Shown: positions 33,993-43,769 of the stretch, piece by piece
Layout of the letters: every line of letters begins with the position of its first letter
Numbering within the stretch: position 1 is the first letter of the stretch
DNA from: Mollicutes bacterium Phil14
GTDB taxonomy: Bacteria > Bacillota_I > Bacilli_A > ML615J-28 > CAG-698
Length of the DNA stretch: 53,436 nucleotides
Direction: 5' to 3'
Assembly (NCBI GenBank): GCA_001940985.1
Contig: MSHB01000001.1
Location: 1 to 53,436, forward strand
Translations under genes and position numbers: made by a program
Notes under the pieces: generated by a model
The model's database searches: none
Told to the model about the DNA's origin: nothing
Seen by the model: the letters and a program-made list of their open reading frames with translations, nothing else

Positions 33993-35957
33993 TTATCGAC
34001 TTCGGCCACCGCCGCCGCCTCCACCAAATGATGATCCTCCACTAAAGCCACCACCACGTCCTCCGCCACTTGAAGCATGATGAGCAGCAATTGTGCTCAT
34101 TGCATTAACTTTGGCATCACGGTATGAATTTCTTATTGCATCAACAAACACAAATGAATTATATCTACCATAGAAATATCCACTCATAAATGTCAATTGG
34201 TCATTTCCTTGTGCATCGCTAATTTCTGGCAACTTAACTTTCAATTGTTTCATTACTTTATCAGCAATTTTGAAACTTGTTGCATACACTAAATATTTTT
34301 CCCAAATAACAATACTAGGCATAGGATAATCTGAAAAATCAGAGAAGTTTTCTAAGAAGTTCTTAAATGCTTTCCATTTTGCATACTCTTCATTTCCATA
34401 TTTTGTACGTCTCTTTATTGTTAATAGATATATTCCATATACTATTGCTAAAATTATAATCACAAAGATATTTAGTATTGTAACTAAGTTATATATAGCA
34501 GCAGCTATTAAAAAGCCAAAGAATAACAATATATATACTAAAAACATTAGCCCACCTTTACTTGAAGCTTTTTGTCTTGCATTTTCAAAGTAGTTTTTAT
34601 TCTTATATTCACTTTTAATAGTTTTAGCAAATCTTGCTCCCATATCCATTAACTTCTGAGCATTTCCATACTTTTTACCATAATTTTTAATATCTTGAGT
34701 ATTAACTTTTTTACCATCACCAATAACATTAATAAACATATTTATTAAAACTAATTCATGTTGATCTAGAGAACTCTTATCATAATCATCAGCTAAAACT
34801 AAATCGAAATCAGGATCATCAGAAGTAATTTCTACACCTTTATCTTTTAAAATTAAAACTTTTCTTCTGACTAAATCTAGAATGGTTGCGGTAACATCTT
34901 CATCTTGAGTTTTTCCAAAGTAATACAAATAGCTCATTTCAGCTGGTTTTATATCAGAAGGAGCTTCATATAAATATTCACCCTTAAACTCTGGTTCATA
35001 CTCTTTATCATATTTTTTATATATCTTATAAATTGCAAAAGCAGTTAAGAAAACAGAAAGAATTGTTACAACATTAACAACTTTAATAGCTACTATTCTT
35101 TTGTTTGTTTCATCTGCTAATTTAGTTTCATAATCAATAATCTTTTCTTTTAAATTGCCATTAATTTTATGGCTGGAATCAATACCACTAACTAAACTAT
35201 TAGGAAAAGCTGTTCTAATTTCTAATTTATCACTAGAAGATATATTTTTCGCAACAATATTTATTTTGTTGTTACTTTCAATTTTAATATAACCATTACT
35301 AGTGCCATGGCCCCAAGCCAGAATTTCATCTTCAGAATAGGAATTGCTTGGTAGCGTAATGTTTAGTTCTGCTCTTTTAATTTTGCTTTCAGCGGTATCA
35401 AAAAATACCCAGTTTAATTCAGATATATCAGAATATTGTGTTACAGCACCATTAATTCTATAACTATAAGTAAAGGCCTTTTTTCCTTTCATTCCGCCAT
35501 AATTTATTAAATTAACAAATATTGACTCACAAGTACTACTCTCAGGTACACATTCAACAGGTTGACCCAACTCATCACGGTCACCGTTAAAAGAATATCC
35601 TACATCAATTTCATTAGTAATATCAATATTTTTATCTAAATCATGAACGATTACTTCTACACTACTATTTTCAAATGTTGATTTATCATTTTGATAATCA
35701 AGTCCAGAAAGCAATGGATTATTATAATGATTTTTATTATATTTTATATCTCTAAATCTAACATTATATCCGCCAGGATAATCAATAATCCAAGTTTCAG
35801 AAACATCCATATTTCCATTACTATCTATAAAAACATCAGCTTCATATAAATCAATTTGTATACTAGTTTTCTTAATTGCTATACCAATCAAAACCGCTGA
35901 TATTATAATAATCAAAGACACTACAACAACACTAAAAATTGTTTTTTTATCTTTCAT
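33993..35957 (-). CDS. DUF2207 membrane protein with Gly-rich tail
   Basis: A 654-residue protein. A signal anchor (about 9-27) is followed by an outer DUF2207 beta domain (about 30-270), a membrane helix near 290-312, a cytoplasmic part, and two helices near 470-515. The last 25 residues are almost only Gly, Ser and Arg, a hallmark of this family. It overlaps the RluA gene by 11 bases (AAAGGAG ribosome binding site) and is followed by lemA. The function of the LemA/DUF2207 pair is not established. Confidence 0.93.
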   Translation of the reverse strand: MKDKKTIFSVVVVSLIIIISAVLIGIAIKKTSIQIDLYEADVFIDSNGNMDVSETWIIDYPGGYNVRFRDIKYNKNHYNNPLLSGLDYQNDKSTFENSSVEVIVHDLDKNIDITNEIDVGYSFNGDRDELGQPVECVPESSTCESIFVNLINYGGMKGKKAFTYSYRINGAVTQYSDISELNWVFFDTAESKIKRAELNITLPSNSYSEDEILAWGHGTSNGYIKIESNNKINIVAKNISSSDKLEIRTAFPNSLVSGIDSSHKINGNLKEKIIDYETKLADETNKRIVAIKVVNVVTILSVFLTAFAIYKIYKKYDKEYEPEFKGEYLYEAPSDIKPAEMSYLYYFGKTQDEDVTATILDLVRRKVLILKDKGVEITSDDPDFDLVLADDYDKSSLDQHELVLINMFINVIGDGKKVNTQDIKNYGKKYGNAQKLMDMGARFAKTIKSEYKNKNYFENARQKASSKGGLMFLVYILLFFGFLIAAAIYNLVTILNIFVIIILAIVYGIYLLTIKRRTKYGNEEYAKWKAFKNFLENFSDFSDYPMPSIVIWEKYLVYATSFKIADKVMKQLKVKLPEISDAQGNDQLTFMSGYFYGRYNSFVFVDAIRNSYRDAKVNAMSTIAAHHASSGGGRGGGFSGGSSFGGGGGGGRSR

Positions 35958-36642
35958 TTAGATTAACTCCTTTCATATGCATCCAGATTCCCCAATCTGG
36001 TTGATAAGTAAATGCCATCTTTTCTTTTTTTGTTGGATGATTAAAACTTATTTCATAACAGAAAAGTCCTAAAACATCATCATAATTCTTTCCTTTATAA
36101 CCATATTTAAAATCATTAATAATTGGATGATTGAAATGAGAAAGTTGAGCACGTATCTGGTTATATCTTCCAGTTAAAAGATTTATCAAAAGTATTGTAC
36201 AAATATTATCATCAAGAAAAAATTTTTTAAGAACTTTATATTTAAGTTCAGAAATTTTCCCATCTTCTTTTGAAATGATCGCTCTATTATCAACTTTTTT
36301 CAAATAATCAACTAACACACCACTACCATTAATTTCTCCCTCAACTATAGCAAGATATTTTTTATTAAAGTTGTGGTTTCTAATATCATCACTTAAACGA
36401 CTAGCTGCTTTAGAGGTTTTGGCAAACACCATAACTCCCCCCACTCTTCGATCTAAGCGATGCACTAATCCTAAATAGACATTGCCTTCTTTTTCTTTAC
36501 TCTTTTTTATGTATTCTTTTATCAAAGTTAGCATATCTAAATCATTTGTATCATCTTTTTGACTTAAAATATTTTCTGGTTTCACTACTACTATTATATG
36601 ATTATCTTCATATAATATTTTTAGTTCATCAGTTTTCTTCAT
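35947..36642 (-). CDS. RluA-family pseudouridine synthase
   Basis: A 231-residue RNA modification enzyme without an S4 domain. The catalytic Asp64 lies in G-L-V-H-R-L-D-R-R-V-G-G. K-P-E-N-I-L and the late G-R-Y-N-Q-I-R-A-Q-L-S motif are also visible. The target uridine (rRNA or tRNA) cannot be told. I start it at ATG 36642 with GAGG seven bases upstream, not at an ATG six codons earlier. It overlaps the DUF5655 gene by 14 bases. Confidence 0.92.
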   Translation of the reverse strand: MKKTDELKILYEDNHIIVVVKPENILSQKDDTNDLDMLTLIKEYIKKSKEKEGNVYLGLVHRLDRRVGGVMVFAKTSKAASRLSDDIRNHNFNKKYLAIVEGEINGSGVLVDYLKKVDNRAIISKEDGKISELKYKVLKKFFLDDNICTILLINLLTGRYNQIRAQLSHFNHPIINDFKYGYKGKNYDDVLGLFCYEISFNHPTKKEKMAFTYQPDWGIWMHMKGVNLNER

Positions 36643-37396
36643 AACTTGCCTCAACAGCATTAGTTATTTTATTAAAATCATTTTCGTTTTTCAATTGATA
36701 TTTCTTATATTTGTTTTTTTGTTTCAAAATGATAGTCAATATTTCATCTTCCATTTGCACAATATATAAGAAGTTTTTTATTCTACGATAGCTAACACAA
36801 TTATTGGCATAAGTTTTTGAAACTTCATCACCAAGTGATAGCACAAAATCATCTATAGCTTTATATAATCTTTGATCTGAAAAATTTGTATCATATTCTA
36901 AATAGTTTTGATAATTCTTTTCTAAAACAAAGATATCTTTATCAAACAACACGTATTTAATTAAATCAACATCATATGGCAGTTGTTTAATAGCATATTC
37001 ATCAAAATGATTAAAATCATCACCGATAGAAATTAAGCGTGGTGTAAGATTTATTTGTTTGACTAATTCACTATCTTTTAATTTTTCATTCAATAGAAGC
37101 TTAATTTTGCCCTTATTTTGGCGTATATAATCTAAAAATACTAATCCCTTATTAATTGTGCTACCGAATCTTCCACTGCGATATTCAATAACCACTAGTC
37201 GATAATCTTCATCATAAGCTAACGTTTCTAAAACCTCATTTTTTTTAGAAGTAAGTTTTAAATTACTATCTATAACAACTAATCCTAATAACTCCATAGC
37301 ATTATTTTCAATCAACTCTTGAAGTTCTAGTTTTCTTAGAATATCTCTTTTAGAAATTTTTTTCTTTTTTAAATTATATATCTTAAGATCGCTCAT
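36629..37396 (-). CDS. DUF5655 protein with nuclease-like N-terminal domain
   Basis: A 255-residue protein. The N-terminal half has the layout of a PD-(D/E)xK-like fold. In place of the usual I-E-Y-K it has V-V-I-E-Y-R near residues 88-93, and G-L-V-F-L-D-Y-I and R-L-I-S-I follow. The C-terminal half (about 180-245) is DUF5655: A-I-D-D-F-V-L-S-L-G-D-E-V, then Y-R-R-I-K-N-F. Function unknown; DNA or RNA binding is possible. The Lys-to-Arg change makes nuclease activity doubtful. It ends in TGA and overlaps the pseudouridine synthase gene. Confidence 0.75.
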   Translation of the reverse strand: MSDLKIYNLKKKKISKRDILRKLELQELIENNAMELLGLVVIDSNLKLTSKKNEVLETLAYDEDYRLVVIEYRSGRFGSTINKGLVFLDYIRQNKGKIKLLLNEKLKDSELVKQINLTPRLISIGDDFNHFDEYAIKQLPYDVDLIKYVLFDKDIFVLEKNYQNYLEYDTNFSDQRLYKAIDDFVLSLGDEVSKTYANNCVSYRRIKNFLYIVQMEDEILTIILKQKNKYKKYQLKNENDFNKITNAVEASYEEN

Positions 37397-37397
37397 A

Positions 37398-37607
37398 TTA
37401 CTCCCACTTATGAAATTTTCCTTCTCTTTCTTTTTTTGCCTCTTCTGTTAATTCTTCTTTCTTATCAAAACCAAAAAGAAGTGGTGTGTAAAACACAGTT
37501 AAAGGAACAAAAATCATTAAGAAGATAACTAAAGCTGTGCCCTTTAGATTAATTAAACCAAATACCAAAGCTCCAATTATCGCAATTAAAATTAGTACTC
37601 TTTTCAT
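37398..37607 (-). CDS. Small membrane protein, unknown
   Basis: A 69-residue protein starting M-K-R-V-L-I-L, with two hydrophobic segments (about 3-22 and 25-45) and a charged C-terminal tail. I place the start at 37607, ten bases past the stop of the YcxB-like gene. The Lys-rich upstream extension of the same frame is the shadow of that gene's Glu-rich tail. The ribosome binding site is weak, so coupling to the upstream gene is likely. Confidence 0.65.
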   Translation of the reverse strand: MKRVLILIAIIGALVFGLINLKGTALVIFLMIFVPLTVFYTPLLFGFDKKEELTEEAKKEREGKFHKWE

Positions 37608-37617
37608 CTTATAATTT

Positions 37618-38355
37618 TTACTCTTCTTTAGAAGTATTTTCTTCAGAAGTGTTTTCTTTTTCAGATACTTCTTCTTTATTTTCTTCACTAACACTAGTTT
37701 CTTCTGATTCTTTTTCAGAAACAACTTCGCTTTCAACTTCTACTGCGTCTAATGTTTCATCTTTGTGAACTTCTTCTACTTCTTGATGAACATATGTAAT
37801 AGGACGCTTAGCGATGTCTTTTTCAATCTTCTTAAATGGTTTAGTTTGTATCTTTTCTTCAATTATTTGAACTAAATCTTCTAGACTACCTTCAACAAAA
37901 GCTTCAGGTGATTTATCTAAAATAATAGGATTATTACCATTAACAAACAAGAAATAGAATTGAGGTAGTTCAACTATTTCACTAACATATGCCCAATCAT
38001 AATCAACTGGTTCATTAGGTCTTGTTGAAACGGCAATAGTTAATTTTTCTTGACTCAAATCAATAATTTGTTCAATAACTGCTTTACCATTAAAGAATCT
38101 TTCTAATTGTTTATCCAAATTCTTTTCAATTGAAAATGCTTGAACTGTAGTATATACAACTACTAAAGCAAATACGATTGGCCATAAATAATCTTTTCCT
38201 TTACTAGATATAAAAAGATAAATACCAAAAGCAATTGCTAAAACTATTAAAATAGAATATAGTAAATAAGTTTTTCTCTTATATTTTAATAAATACAAGT
38301 TAAGATATTTCATTGCTCTATAATCAAATTTTGTACGAATTTTTACACTTTTCAT
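37618..38355 (-). CDS. YcxB-like membrane protein with acidic tail
   Basis: A 245-residue protein with two membrane helices (about 32-50 and 58-74). A YcxB-like C-terminal domain (about 95-165) includes D-W-A-Y-V-S-E-I and F-Y-L-F-V-N-G-N. The last 55 residues are Glu/Ser/Val-rich, with repeats such as S-E-E-N and S-E-K-E, and are probably disordered. Function unknown. ATGGAGG precedes the ATG, and an extended -10 box TGATATAAT lies at 38382-38390. It opens the operon that ends with lemA. Confidence 0.8.
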   Translation of the reverse strand: MKSVKIRTKFDYRAMKYLNLYLLKYKRKTYLLYSILIVLAIAFGIYLFISSKGKDYLWPIVFALVVVYTTVQAFSIEKNLDKQLERFFNGKAVIEQIIDLSQEKLTIAVSTRPNEPVDYDWAYVSEIVELPQFYFLFVNGNNPIILDKSPEAFVEGSLEDLVQIIEEKIQTKPFKKIEKDIAKRPITYVHQEVEEVHKDETLDAVEVESEVVSEKESEETSVSEENKEEVSEKENTSEENTSKEE

Positions 38356-38487
38356 AATTTTCCTCCATTTTCTTATATTTTATTATATCACATGAATAAA
38401 AAAAATAAAATATTTATTTCTTTTAAATTTTAATTAATGTATAATTATAGTGTTTATATATATTAATTTTTTGAAAGGAGAAAAATT

Positions 38488-39285
38488 ATGAAAGTTTTTA
38501 TGAGTATTGATATCGAAGGAATCAATGGAATATGTTGTTGGGATGAAACTGAGGCTGATACAAGCCGTTATAATGAATTCAAGCAAGAATTACAAAGAGA
38601 AGTAAATGCTGCTTGCCGTGGTGCGATTGAAGCTGGAGCAACAGAAATTTTAATCAAGGATGCTCATGATTCAGCAAGAAATCTTTCAATTTTAGATCTT
38701 CCAAAAGAAGCTAAACTTCTTCGTGGTTGGGAAGGAACACCATGCTCAATGATGGCAGGTTTAGATGAATCATTTGATGCTGTTATGTTTGTTGGTTATC
38801 ATAGTGCCTCTCGTTCAAGTGGAAATTCTTTATCACACACAATGAATGGAAATATCTTCCACGTAAAAATAAATGGAGAAATCGCCAGTGAATTCACAAT
38901 AAATTCATTATATGCTTCATATCTAAATGTTCCAGTAGCATTTTTAAGTGGCGATTTAAATTTAACACAATTAGTTAAAAAAGTTAACAATAATATCGAA
39001 GTTGTAGCTAGTAAAGAAGGACTACACGGAGCTGTTATTTCTAAACATCCTTTAGTAACTTGTGAAGAAATTAAAAAAGGTGTTAAAGAATCATTACAAA
39101 AAGATTTAAAGAATAACCTAGTACCACTACCAAAAGAATTTGATATTGAAATTACTTACAAAAGACACAACGATGCTTTTAACGCTTCATTCTTCCCAGG
39201 ATGTAAACTAATTGCAAGTGATACAATCAGTTTCCATACAGATAATTACTATGATGCTTTAGTAATGTTTAAATTCTGTCTATAA
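38488..39285 (+). CDS. dppA: D-aminopeptidase DppA, family M55
   Basis: A 265-residue zinc peptidase that releases D-amino acids from short D-peptides such as D-Ala-D-Ala. Metal ligands match the family: Asp8 and Glu10 (S-I-D-I-E-G), His60 (D-A-H-D), His105 (G-Y-H-S) and Glu135. His117 in L-S-H-T is the proposed catalytic residue. It is cytoplasmic. AAAGGAG precedes the ATG. It stands alone rather than in a dpp transport operon, and its role fits the murein-peptide theme of the window. Confidence 0.95.
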   Translation: MKVFMSIDIEGINGICCWDETEADTSRYNEFKQELQREVNAACRGAIEAGATEILIKDAHDSARNLSILDLPKEAKLLRGWEGTPCSMMAGLDESFDAVMFVGYHSASRSSGNSLSHTMNGNIFHVKINGEIASEFTINSLYASYLNVPVAFLSGDLNLTQLVKKVNNNIEVVASKEGLHGAVISKHPLVTCEEIKKGVKESLQKDLKNNLVPLPKEFDIEITYKRHNDAFNASFFPGCKLIASDTISFHTDNYYDALVMFKFCL

Positions 39286-39290
39286 AATAA

Positions 39291-39312
39291 AACCCTTCAA
39301 ATTGAAGGGTTT
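39291..39312. terminator. Bidirectional terminator between dppA and the FNT gene
   Basis: A near-perfect palindrome AACCCTTCAA / TTGAAGGGTT is followed by T-runs in both directions, between convergent genes. Confidence 0.9.
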
Positions 39313-39322
39313 TTGATTTTTA

Positions 39323-39952
39323 CTATTCTAATTTTTTACTTATTTTTATAATACTAGGTATTAATAATCCTCCTAAAGAGTTTCCAATAATCATTATTAA
39401 TATGTATAGTATTGCTTTAAAGCTCCAAACACTAGCCACACAAAAATAGAACATATTAGCTACACAATGTTCAAAACCACTAACAATAAACACAACGACA
39501 CAAAAGATTATTCCTAACACTTTTGAAAAATTGTTAAGAGATTTTTTGAAATTGTCGACACCTAAATATATTAAAATCCCACACATAAATGATAAAAATA
39601 AAATACTATACCAACTATCATTTAATTTTGTACTGACTAATTCTTCATTTTTTATTAGAAGTGCAGAAGCTAATCTTGTAACTTTTAGGATATTTGCAAC
39701 TAAAAACGTTCCTAAGAAATTACCAATAAGAATTGTAAACAATTGAAAATTATCTTCTTTTTTATTATCTAATAGGTATCCTATTGCTCCAGTATATAAT
39801 TTATACTTTCCCTCAACAATGAAAAATAGTCCTACGCTAAAAAGTAATGCTCCTAAATATTTTGACTCACACGATAAAAAGACAGTTCCACCAATGGCAA
39901 TTAATACCCCAGCCACAAAACTTAATAATAAATTATTAACAATTTTTTTCAT
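39323..39952 (-). CDS. Formate/nitrite transporter family channel
   Basis: A 209-residue protein with about six membrane helices. The FNT signature S-G-F-E-H-C-V-A-N-M-F is clear, with the central pore His162. FNT channels carry formate, nitrite, acetate or hydrosulfide. It is 50 or more residues shorter than FocA or NirC, with short termini and loops. It lies 15 bases behind an aspartase-like gene. The substrate cannot be read from the sequence. Confidence 0.88.
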   Translation of the reverse strand: MKKIVNNLLLSFVAGVLIAIGGTVFLSCESKYLGALLFSVGLFFIVEGKYKLYTGAIGYLLDNKKEDNFQLFTILIGNFLGTFLVANILKVTRLASALLIKNEELVSTKLNDSWYSILFLSFMCGILIYLGVDNFKKSLNNFSKVLGIIFCVVVFIVSGFEHCVANMFYFCVASVWSFKAILYILIMIIGNSLGGLLIPSIIKISKKLE

Positions 39953-39967
39953 TAGTATACCTTTCGT

Positions 39968-41074
39968 TTATTTAACTTCAACAATTTCAATAACTTTTTC
40001 TCTTATCATTCTAATAGTTCTTCTAACTAAGTTACTACTTTCAAAAAGACAGGCAAAAATCATTGGTTTTAAAACATTAGTTTCTAACTCACCATCTTCA
40101 ACACAGCGTGAAATAGTAATATCATTTCCAATAATATAATATGATATTTGTTTTACAACATCTAAAACAACAGTATTTTCATCTTTTTTATTTAAAACTT
40201 CAATTACAGGTAAATATAGGCTACCACTTTTTACTATACTTTTTAAATCAACTGCACTTCTTGAAATATCAACCATCATATTTTTAAGTGATGAAGAGAC
40301 ATTCATAAAGCAATCTAGGTTTCTACTTGGTACATATTGATTTTTTGATAGTACAAATTTCTCAGTTGCTATTGAATTTAAACTCTTTACAAAACGTTTT
40401 AAATATTCTTCTTTTTCTTCCCCATTAATACTAACATTCTTTCCATAATTTATTTCCATAAGAGTACTCATATTTTTCTCTAGCTTTTTCAAGTCTTTTT
40501 CAAGAACTTCTGAAAAAGATAGAATTTGTTCTTTTAAGCTCTCAACAGTAATTTTATTAGAAAGTTCAAGATATGCATTTATTAATTTCTTTCCTTCAGC
40601 TGCTAGTTTTTTCAAAAGTCTGTTTGCGGTCATTTTACCAGTCAAAGTAATTACTTCATCAACATTTTGGCACATATCAACATCTTCAACAGATACTTTA
40701 TCATATTTGCCTTTATCTCCACCAAGCATTTCATTAGCACGATTAGCAATTACTTCACAAGCATTAATATTCATTCCAAAACCATAGCCATCTTGAATAG
40801 AATCTGTTATAAATTGCCCATGAAGACGTCCGTTTAATATCTCATCACAACTTAGCATTATTGCTTCACTTCGTTTGCTATCTAACAATTTAAATTCATG
40901 ATTTATTTTAGCTTGAGCTTTTTTAATATTTGCTAAGGCTTTTATATTTTGACGACAAAGTCCATGTTTAGTAATCTCAAAAGCTTCTTTTGAGCGTAAA
41001 CTATTGATACCATAATACGCTTCTGCTGGGATTATTTTTTCACCTAACAAATCCTTTTCAATACGATATCTCAT
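39968..41074 (-). CDS. Aspartase/fumarase superfamily protein with eroded active site
   Basis: A 368-residue protein, about 100 shorter than aspartate ammonia-lyase. The start (Y-R-I-E-K-D-L-L-G-E) and the G-F-G-M-N-I-N-A-C-E-V-I-A-N-R-A block at 98-113 are clearly aspartase-like. The following S-T-N-D-type motif is replaced by C-Q-N-V-D-E (135-140). The H-L-Q-D region is missing. The G-S-S-x-M-P-x-K-x-N loop is changed to S-G-S-L-Y-L-P-V (283-290). Normal lyase activity is therefore unlikely. It is co-transcribed with the FNT channel. GAGGTGG precedes the ATG. Confidence 0.8.
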   Translation of the reverse strand: MRYRIEKDLLGEKIIPAEAYYGINSLRSKEAFEITKHGLCRQNIKALANIKKAQAKINHEFKLLDSKRSEAIMLSCDEILNGRLHGQFITDSIQDGYGFGMNINACEVIANRANEMLGGDKGKYDKVSVEDVDMCQNVDEVITLTGKMTANRLLKKLAAEGKKLINAYLELSNKITVESLKEQILSFSEVLEKDLKKLEKNMSTLMEINYGKNVSINGEEKEEYLKRFVKSLNSIATEKFVLSKNQYVPSRNLDCFMNVSSSLKNMMVDISRSAVDLKSIVKSGSLYLPVIEVLNKKDENTVVLDVVKQISYYIIGNDITISRCVEDGELETNVLKPMIFACLFESSNLVRRTIRMIREKVIEIVEVK

Positions 41075-41201
41075 AATGCCACCTCAATTTTCTATTTATA
41101 TCTTATCACATATTTTAAATTTTTGAAAGTCTTTTTTTTATTATTCCATACCCGGTATAAATATTACTATTTTTTCATATGATTAATTGTGTGGAGGAAG
41201 T

Positions 41202-42473
41202 ATGAAACTTAAAATAAGAGGAAAAAAGAAACTACAAGGAGTAGTAAAAATAAGTGGTTCTAAAAATAGTGCTGTTGCTATACTTGCAGCTAGTATTTTA
41301 GCAGATGAAGAGGTTACAATTAGAAATATTCCCGAAATTGATGATATAAAATCACAAATTAATATTCTTGAAGAACATGGTTATTCTGTATATTTTAAAG
41401 ACAATATCTTCAAGATTAAACCTTTAAAGAAAATTAAACCAGACTTTTTAAGTGATGAGATATCAAAACTTCGTGGATCTTGTTATTTTATGGGAGCTTG
41501 CCTTGCTAAATACCATCATATTAAGATTAAAAAAATTGGTGGTTGTAACCTTGGAAAGAGGCCATTAAATTATCATTTCGATGGATTTAAAAAACTTAAT
41601 ATAAAAGTTAAAGAAAAAGAAAACAAAGATTATGTTATTTTAAAAACTAATAAAATTATTGCTAATACTATAAAATTACCTTTTCCTTCCGTTGGAGCAA
41701 CAATAAATTTATTACTTGCATCTGTAAAAGCCAAAGGTACAGTGACTATAGAAAATGCAGCAATAGAACCAGAAGTTGCAGATTTAGGTAATTTTTTAAT
41801 ATCAATGGGAGCAAAAATTGAAGGTCTTTCAACAGATAAGATTAAAATTACTGGTGTTGACTACCTTCATCATACTGATTATATAATTTCAAATGATAGG
41901 ATTGAAGCTGGTACATATCTAATACTAGGGGCAATGGCAACAGGAAATGGTATAACAATTGAAAATGTTCAGCCTTATTACTTAAAATCATTAATTGAAA
42001 TATTACGTGATTCAGGAGTAGAAATCAATACTGGCGAACATTCAATATCTGTAAAGCGTACTCAAAAATTAAAACCTATTGATGTTAATGTTGGTGTATA
42101 TCCTTCATTCCCAACTGATCTTGGACCATTAATATCAATCTATATGACTCAAATTGAAGGCACATCATCAATTCAAGAAACTATCTTCGATAATAGATTT
42201 TCGCATGTTGAGGAAATCAAAAAAACTAATGTATTAGCATCCATCAATGGCAAAACTTTATATATCACAGGCAAAAGCAAATTGAATGGTGCATATATGT
42301 GTGCCTATGATTTAAGATGTGCTGCTGCTCTTGTGCTTTGTGCTTGTATGGCAAATGGTATCTCTACTATTGATAATATTGAAGTATTATTTAGAGGGTA
42401 TGAAAAACCTGTTGAAAAGTTAAAAGCCTTAGGTTTAAATGTTACTATTGAGAATAAAAGCTGTTCGGTTTAA
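41202..42473 (+). CDS. murA: UDP-N-acetylglucosamine 1-carboxyvinyltransferase
   Basis: A 423-residue enzyme for the first committed step of peptidoglycan synthesis. Lys21-Asn22 in S-G-S-K-N-S and the catalytic Cys115 in I-G-G-C-N-L-G-K-R-P are in place. Cys at this position predicts fosfomycin sensitivity of the enzyme. The ATG at 41202 has GGAGG before it; a TTG further up is not used. The terminator stem begins inside the last codons and the stop lies in its loop. It may be one of two MurA copies, as is common in Bacillota. Confidence 0.95.
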   Translation: MKLKIRGKKKLQGVVKISGSKNSAVAILAASILADEEVTIRNIPEIDDIKSQINILEEHGYSVYFKDNIFKIKPLKKIKPDFLSDEISKLRGSCYFMGACLAKYHHIKIKKIGGCNLGKRPLNYHFDGFKKLNIKVKEKENKDYVILKTNKIIANTIKLPFPSVGATINLLLASVKAKGTVTIENAAIEPEVADLGNFLISMGAKIEGLSTDKIKITGVDYLHHTDYIISNDRIEAGTYLILGAMATGNGITIENVQPYYLKSLIEILRDSGVEINTGEHSISVKRTQKLKPIDVNVGVYPSFPTDLGPLISIYMTQIEGTSSIQETIFDNRFSHVEEIKKTNVLASINGKTLYITGKSKLNGAYMCAYDLRCAAALVLCACMANGISTIDNIEVLFRGYEKPVEKLKALGLNVTIENKSCSV

Positions 42474-42487
42474 TCCGAACTTTTTTT
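42463..42487 (+). terminator. Terminator of murA, overlapping the stop codon
   Basis: A stem GTTCGG / CCGAAC with a 6-base loop containing the TAA stop (42471-42473), then seven T. Confidence 0.88.
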
Positions 42488-42491
42488 AAAA

Positions 42492-42517
42492 AAGTGCAAC
42501 TATATCTAGTTACACTT
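42492..42517 (-). terminator. Terminator after glyA
   Basis: An 11-base stem (AAGTGTAACTA / TAGTTGCACTT on the minus strand) with a 4-base loop is followed by TTTTTT. It faces the murA terminator. Confidence 0.88.
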
Positions 42518-42530
42518 AATTTATTATTTA

Positions 42531-43769
42531 TTATTTATATATTGGAAATTTACTTGTTAATTCATATACTTCTTGATGAATTTCTTCTAGCACGCCTTCA
42601 TTGTCTTTGTTTTTCAAAGCTCTGTCTATTAAATTAGCTACAAGTTCCATTTCTTTTTCTTTAAAGCCTCTAGTTGTTACAGCTGGTGTTCCAAGACGAA
42701 TTCCACTTGTAACCATTGGTTTTTCAGTATCATAAGGAACTGTGTTCTTATTACAAGTAATTCCAACTTTATCTAATACTTTTTCAGCTTCTTTTCCTGT
42801 AATTCCTAAACTTTTTTTGACATTAACAATAAACAAATGATTATCTGTACCATTTGAAACTATTTTATATCCTAAGTTCATTAATGCTTCACACAAAGCT
42901 TTAGAATTCTTTATTATTTGAGCTTGATATTCCCTAAATTCATCGGATAAAGCCTCTTTAAAAGCTACAGCTTTAGCAGCAATAACATGCATTAAAGGAC
43001 CACCTTGAATTCCTGGAAAAATTGTTTTATCAATTTTTTTAGCAAGTTCTTGATTATTAGTAAGTATTATTCCTCCACGAGGTCCTCTTAGGGTCTTATG
43101 AGTCGTGCTAGTAACAATGTCAGCATAAGGAACAGGATTTTGATGAAGACCTGCAGCAACAAGTCCAGCAATATGTGCCATATCTACCATTAAATATGCT
43201 CCAACTTCGTCAGCAATATTCCTTAAAACATCAAACTTTATTTCTTTTGAATAAGCACTAGCACCAGCAACTATTAATTTTGGTTTTACTTCTAGAGCTG
43301 TTTTTCGCAATTGACCATAATCTATTTCTTCAGTTTTTTCATCTAAGAAATAAGGAACAAAATGATAATCAATTCCTGAAAAGTTCAAACTATGTCCATG
43401 AGTTAAATGTCCACCTTGATCAAGAGCCATACCCATAACAACATCACCGTTATTTAAAATAGCACGATATGCTCCCATATTAGCTTGAGATCCAGAATGC
43501 GGTTGTACATTGGCAAACTTAGCTCCAAATAATTCTTTCAATCTATCTATCGCTAGTCTTTCAACAATATCCACATTTACGCAACCTCCGTAATATCTTT
43601 TTTCAGGATATCCTTCAGCATATTTATTAGTTAAAATTGAACCTTGAGCTTCTAAAACTGCTTCAGAAACAAAGTTTTCACTAGCTATTAACTCTATTCC
43701 ATTTTCTTGTCTTTTCTTTTCCTCTTCAATTGCTAAATATATTTGGCGATCTACTTCTTGTAATGACAT
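42531..43769 (-). CDS. glyA: Serine hydroxymethyltransferase
   Basis: A 412-residue PLP enzyme that interconverts serine and glycine with tetrahydrofolate. The PLP lysine is Lys225 in [13 protein letters not shown], with A-S-E-N-F near 29 and the H-S-G-S-Q-A-N motif at 91-97. Full length. Its start shares a base with the znuA stop (TAATG), so it is translated from the sporulation/zinc operon. A terminator follows. Confidence 0.97.
   Translation of the reverse strand: MSLQEVDRQIYLAIEEEKKRQENGIELIASENFVSEAVLEAQGSILTNKYAEGYPEKRYYGGCVNVDIVERLAIDRLKELFGAKFANVQPHSGSQANMGAYRAILNNGDVVMGMALDQGGHLTHGHSLNFSGIDYHFVPYFLDEKTEEIDYGQLRKTALEVKPKLIVAGASAYSKEIKFDVLRNIADEVGAYLMVDMAHIAGLVAAGLHQNPVPYADIVTSTTHKTLRGPRGGIILTNNQELAKKIDKTIFPGIQGGPLMHVIAAKAVAFKEALSDEFREYQAQIIKNSKALCEALMNLGYKIVSNGTDNHLFIVNVKKSLGITGKEAEKVLDKVGITCNKNTVPYDTEKPMVTSGIRLGTPAVTTRGFKEKEMELVANLIDRALKNKDNEGVLEEIHQEVYELTSKFPIYK

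Noticed and set aside
37608..37736. Lys-rich N-terminal extension of the small membrane protein
   Set aside because: It is the out-of-frame shadow of the Glu/Ser-rich tail of the YcxB-like gene and has no start signal. The real start is ATG 37607.
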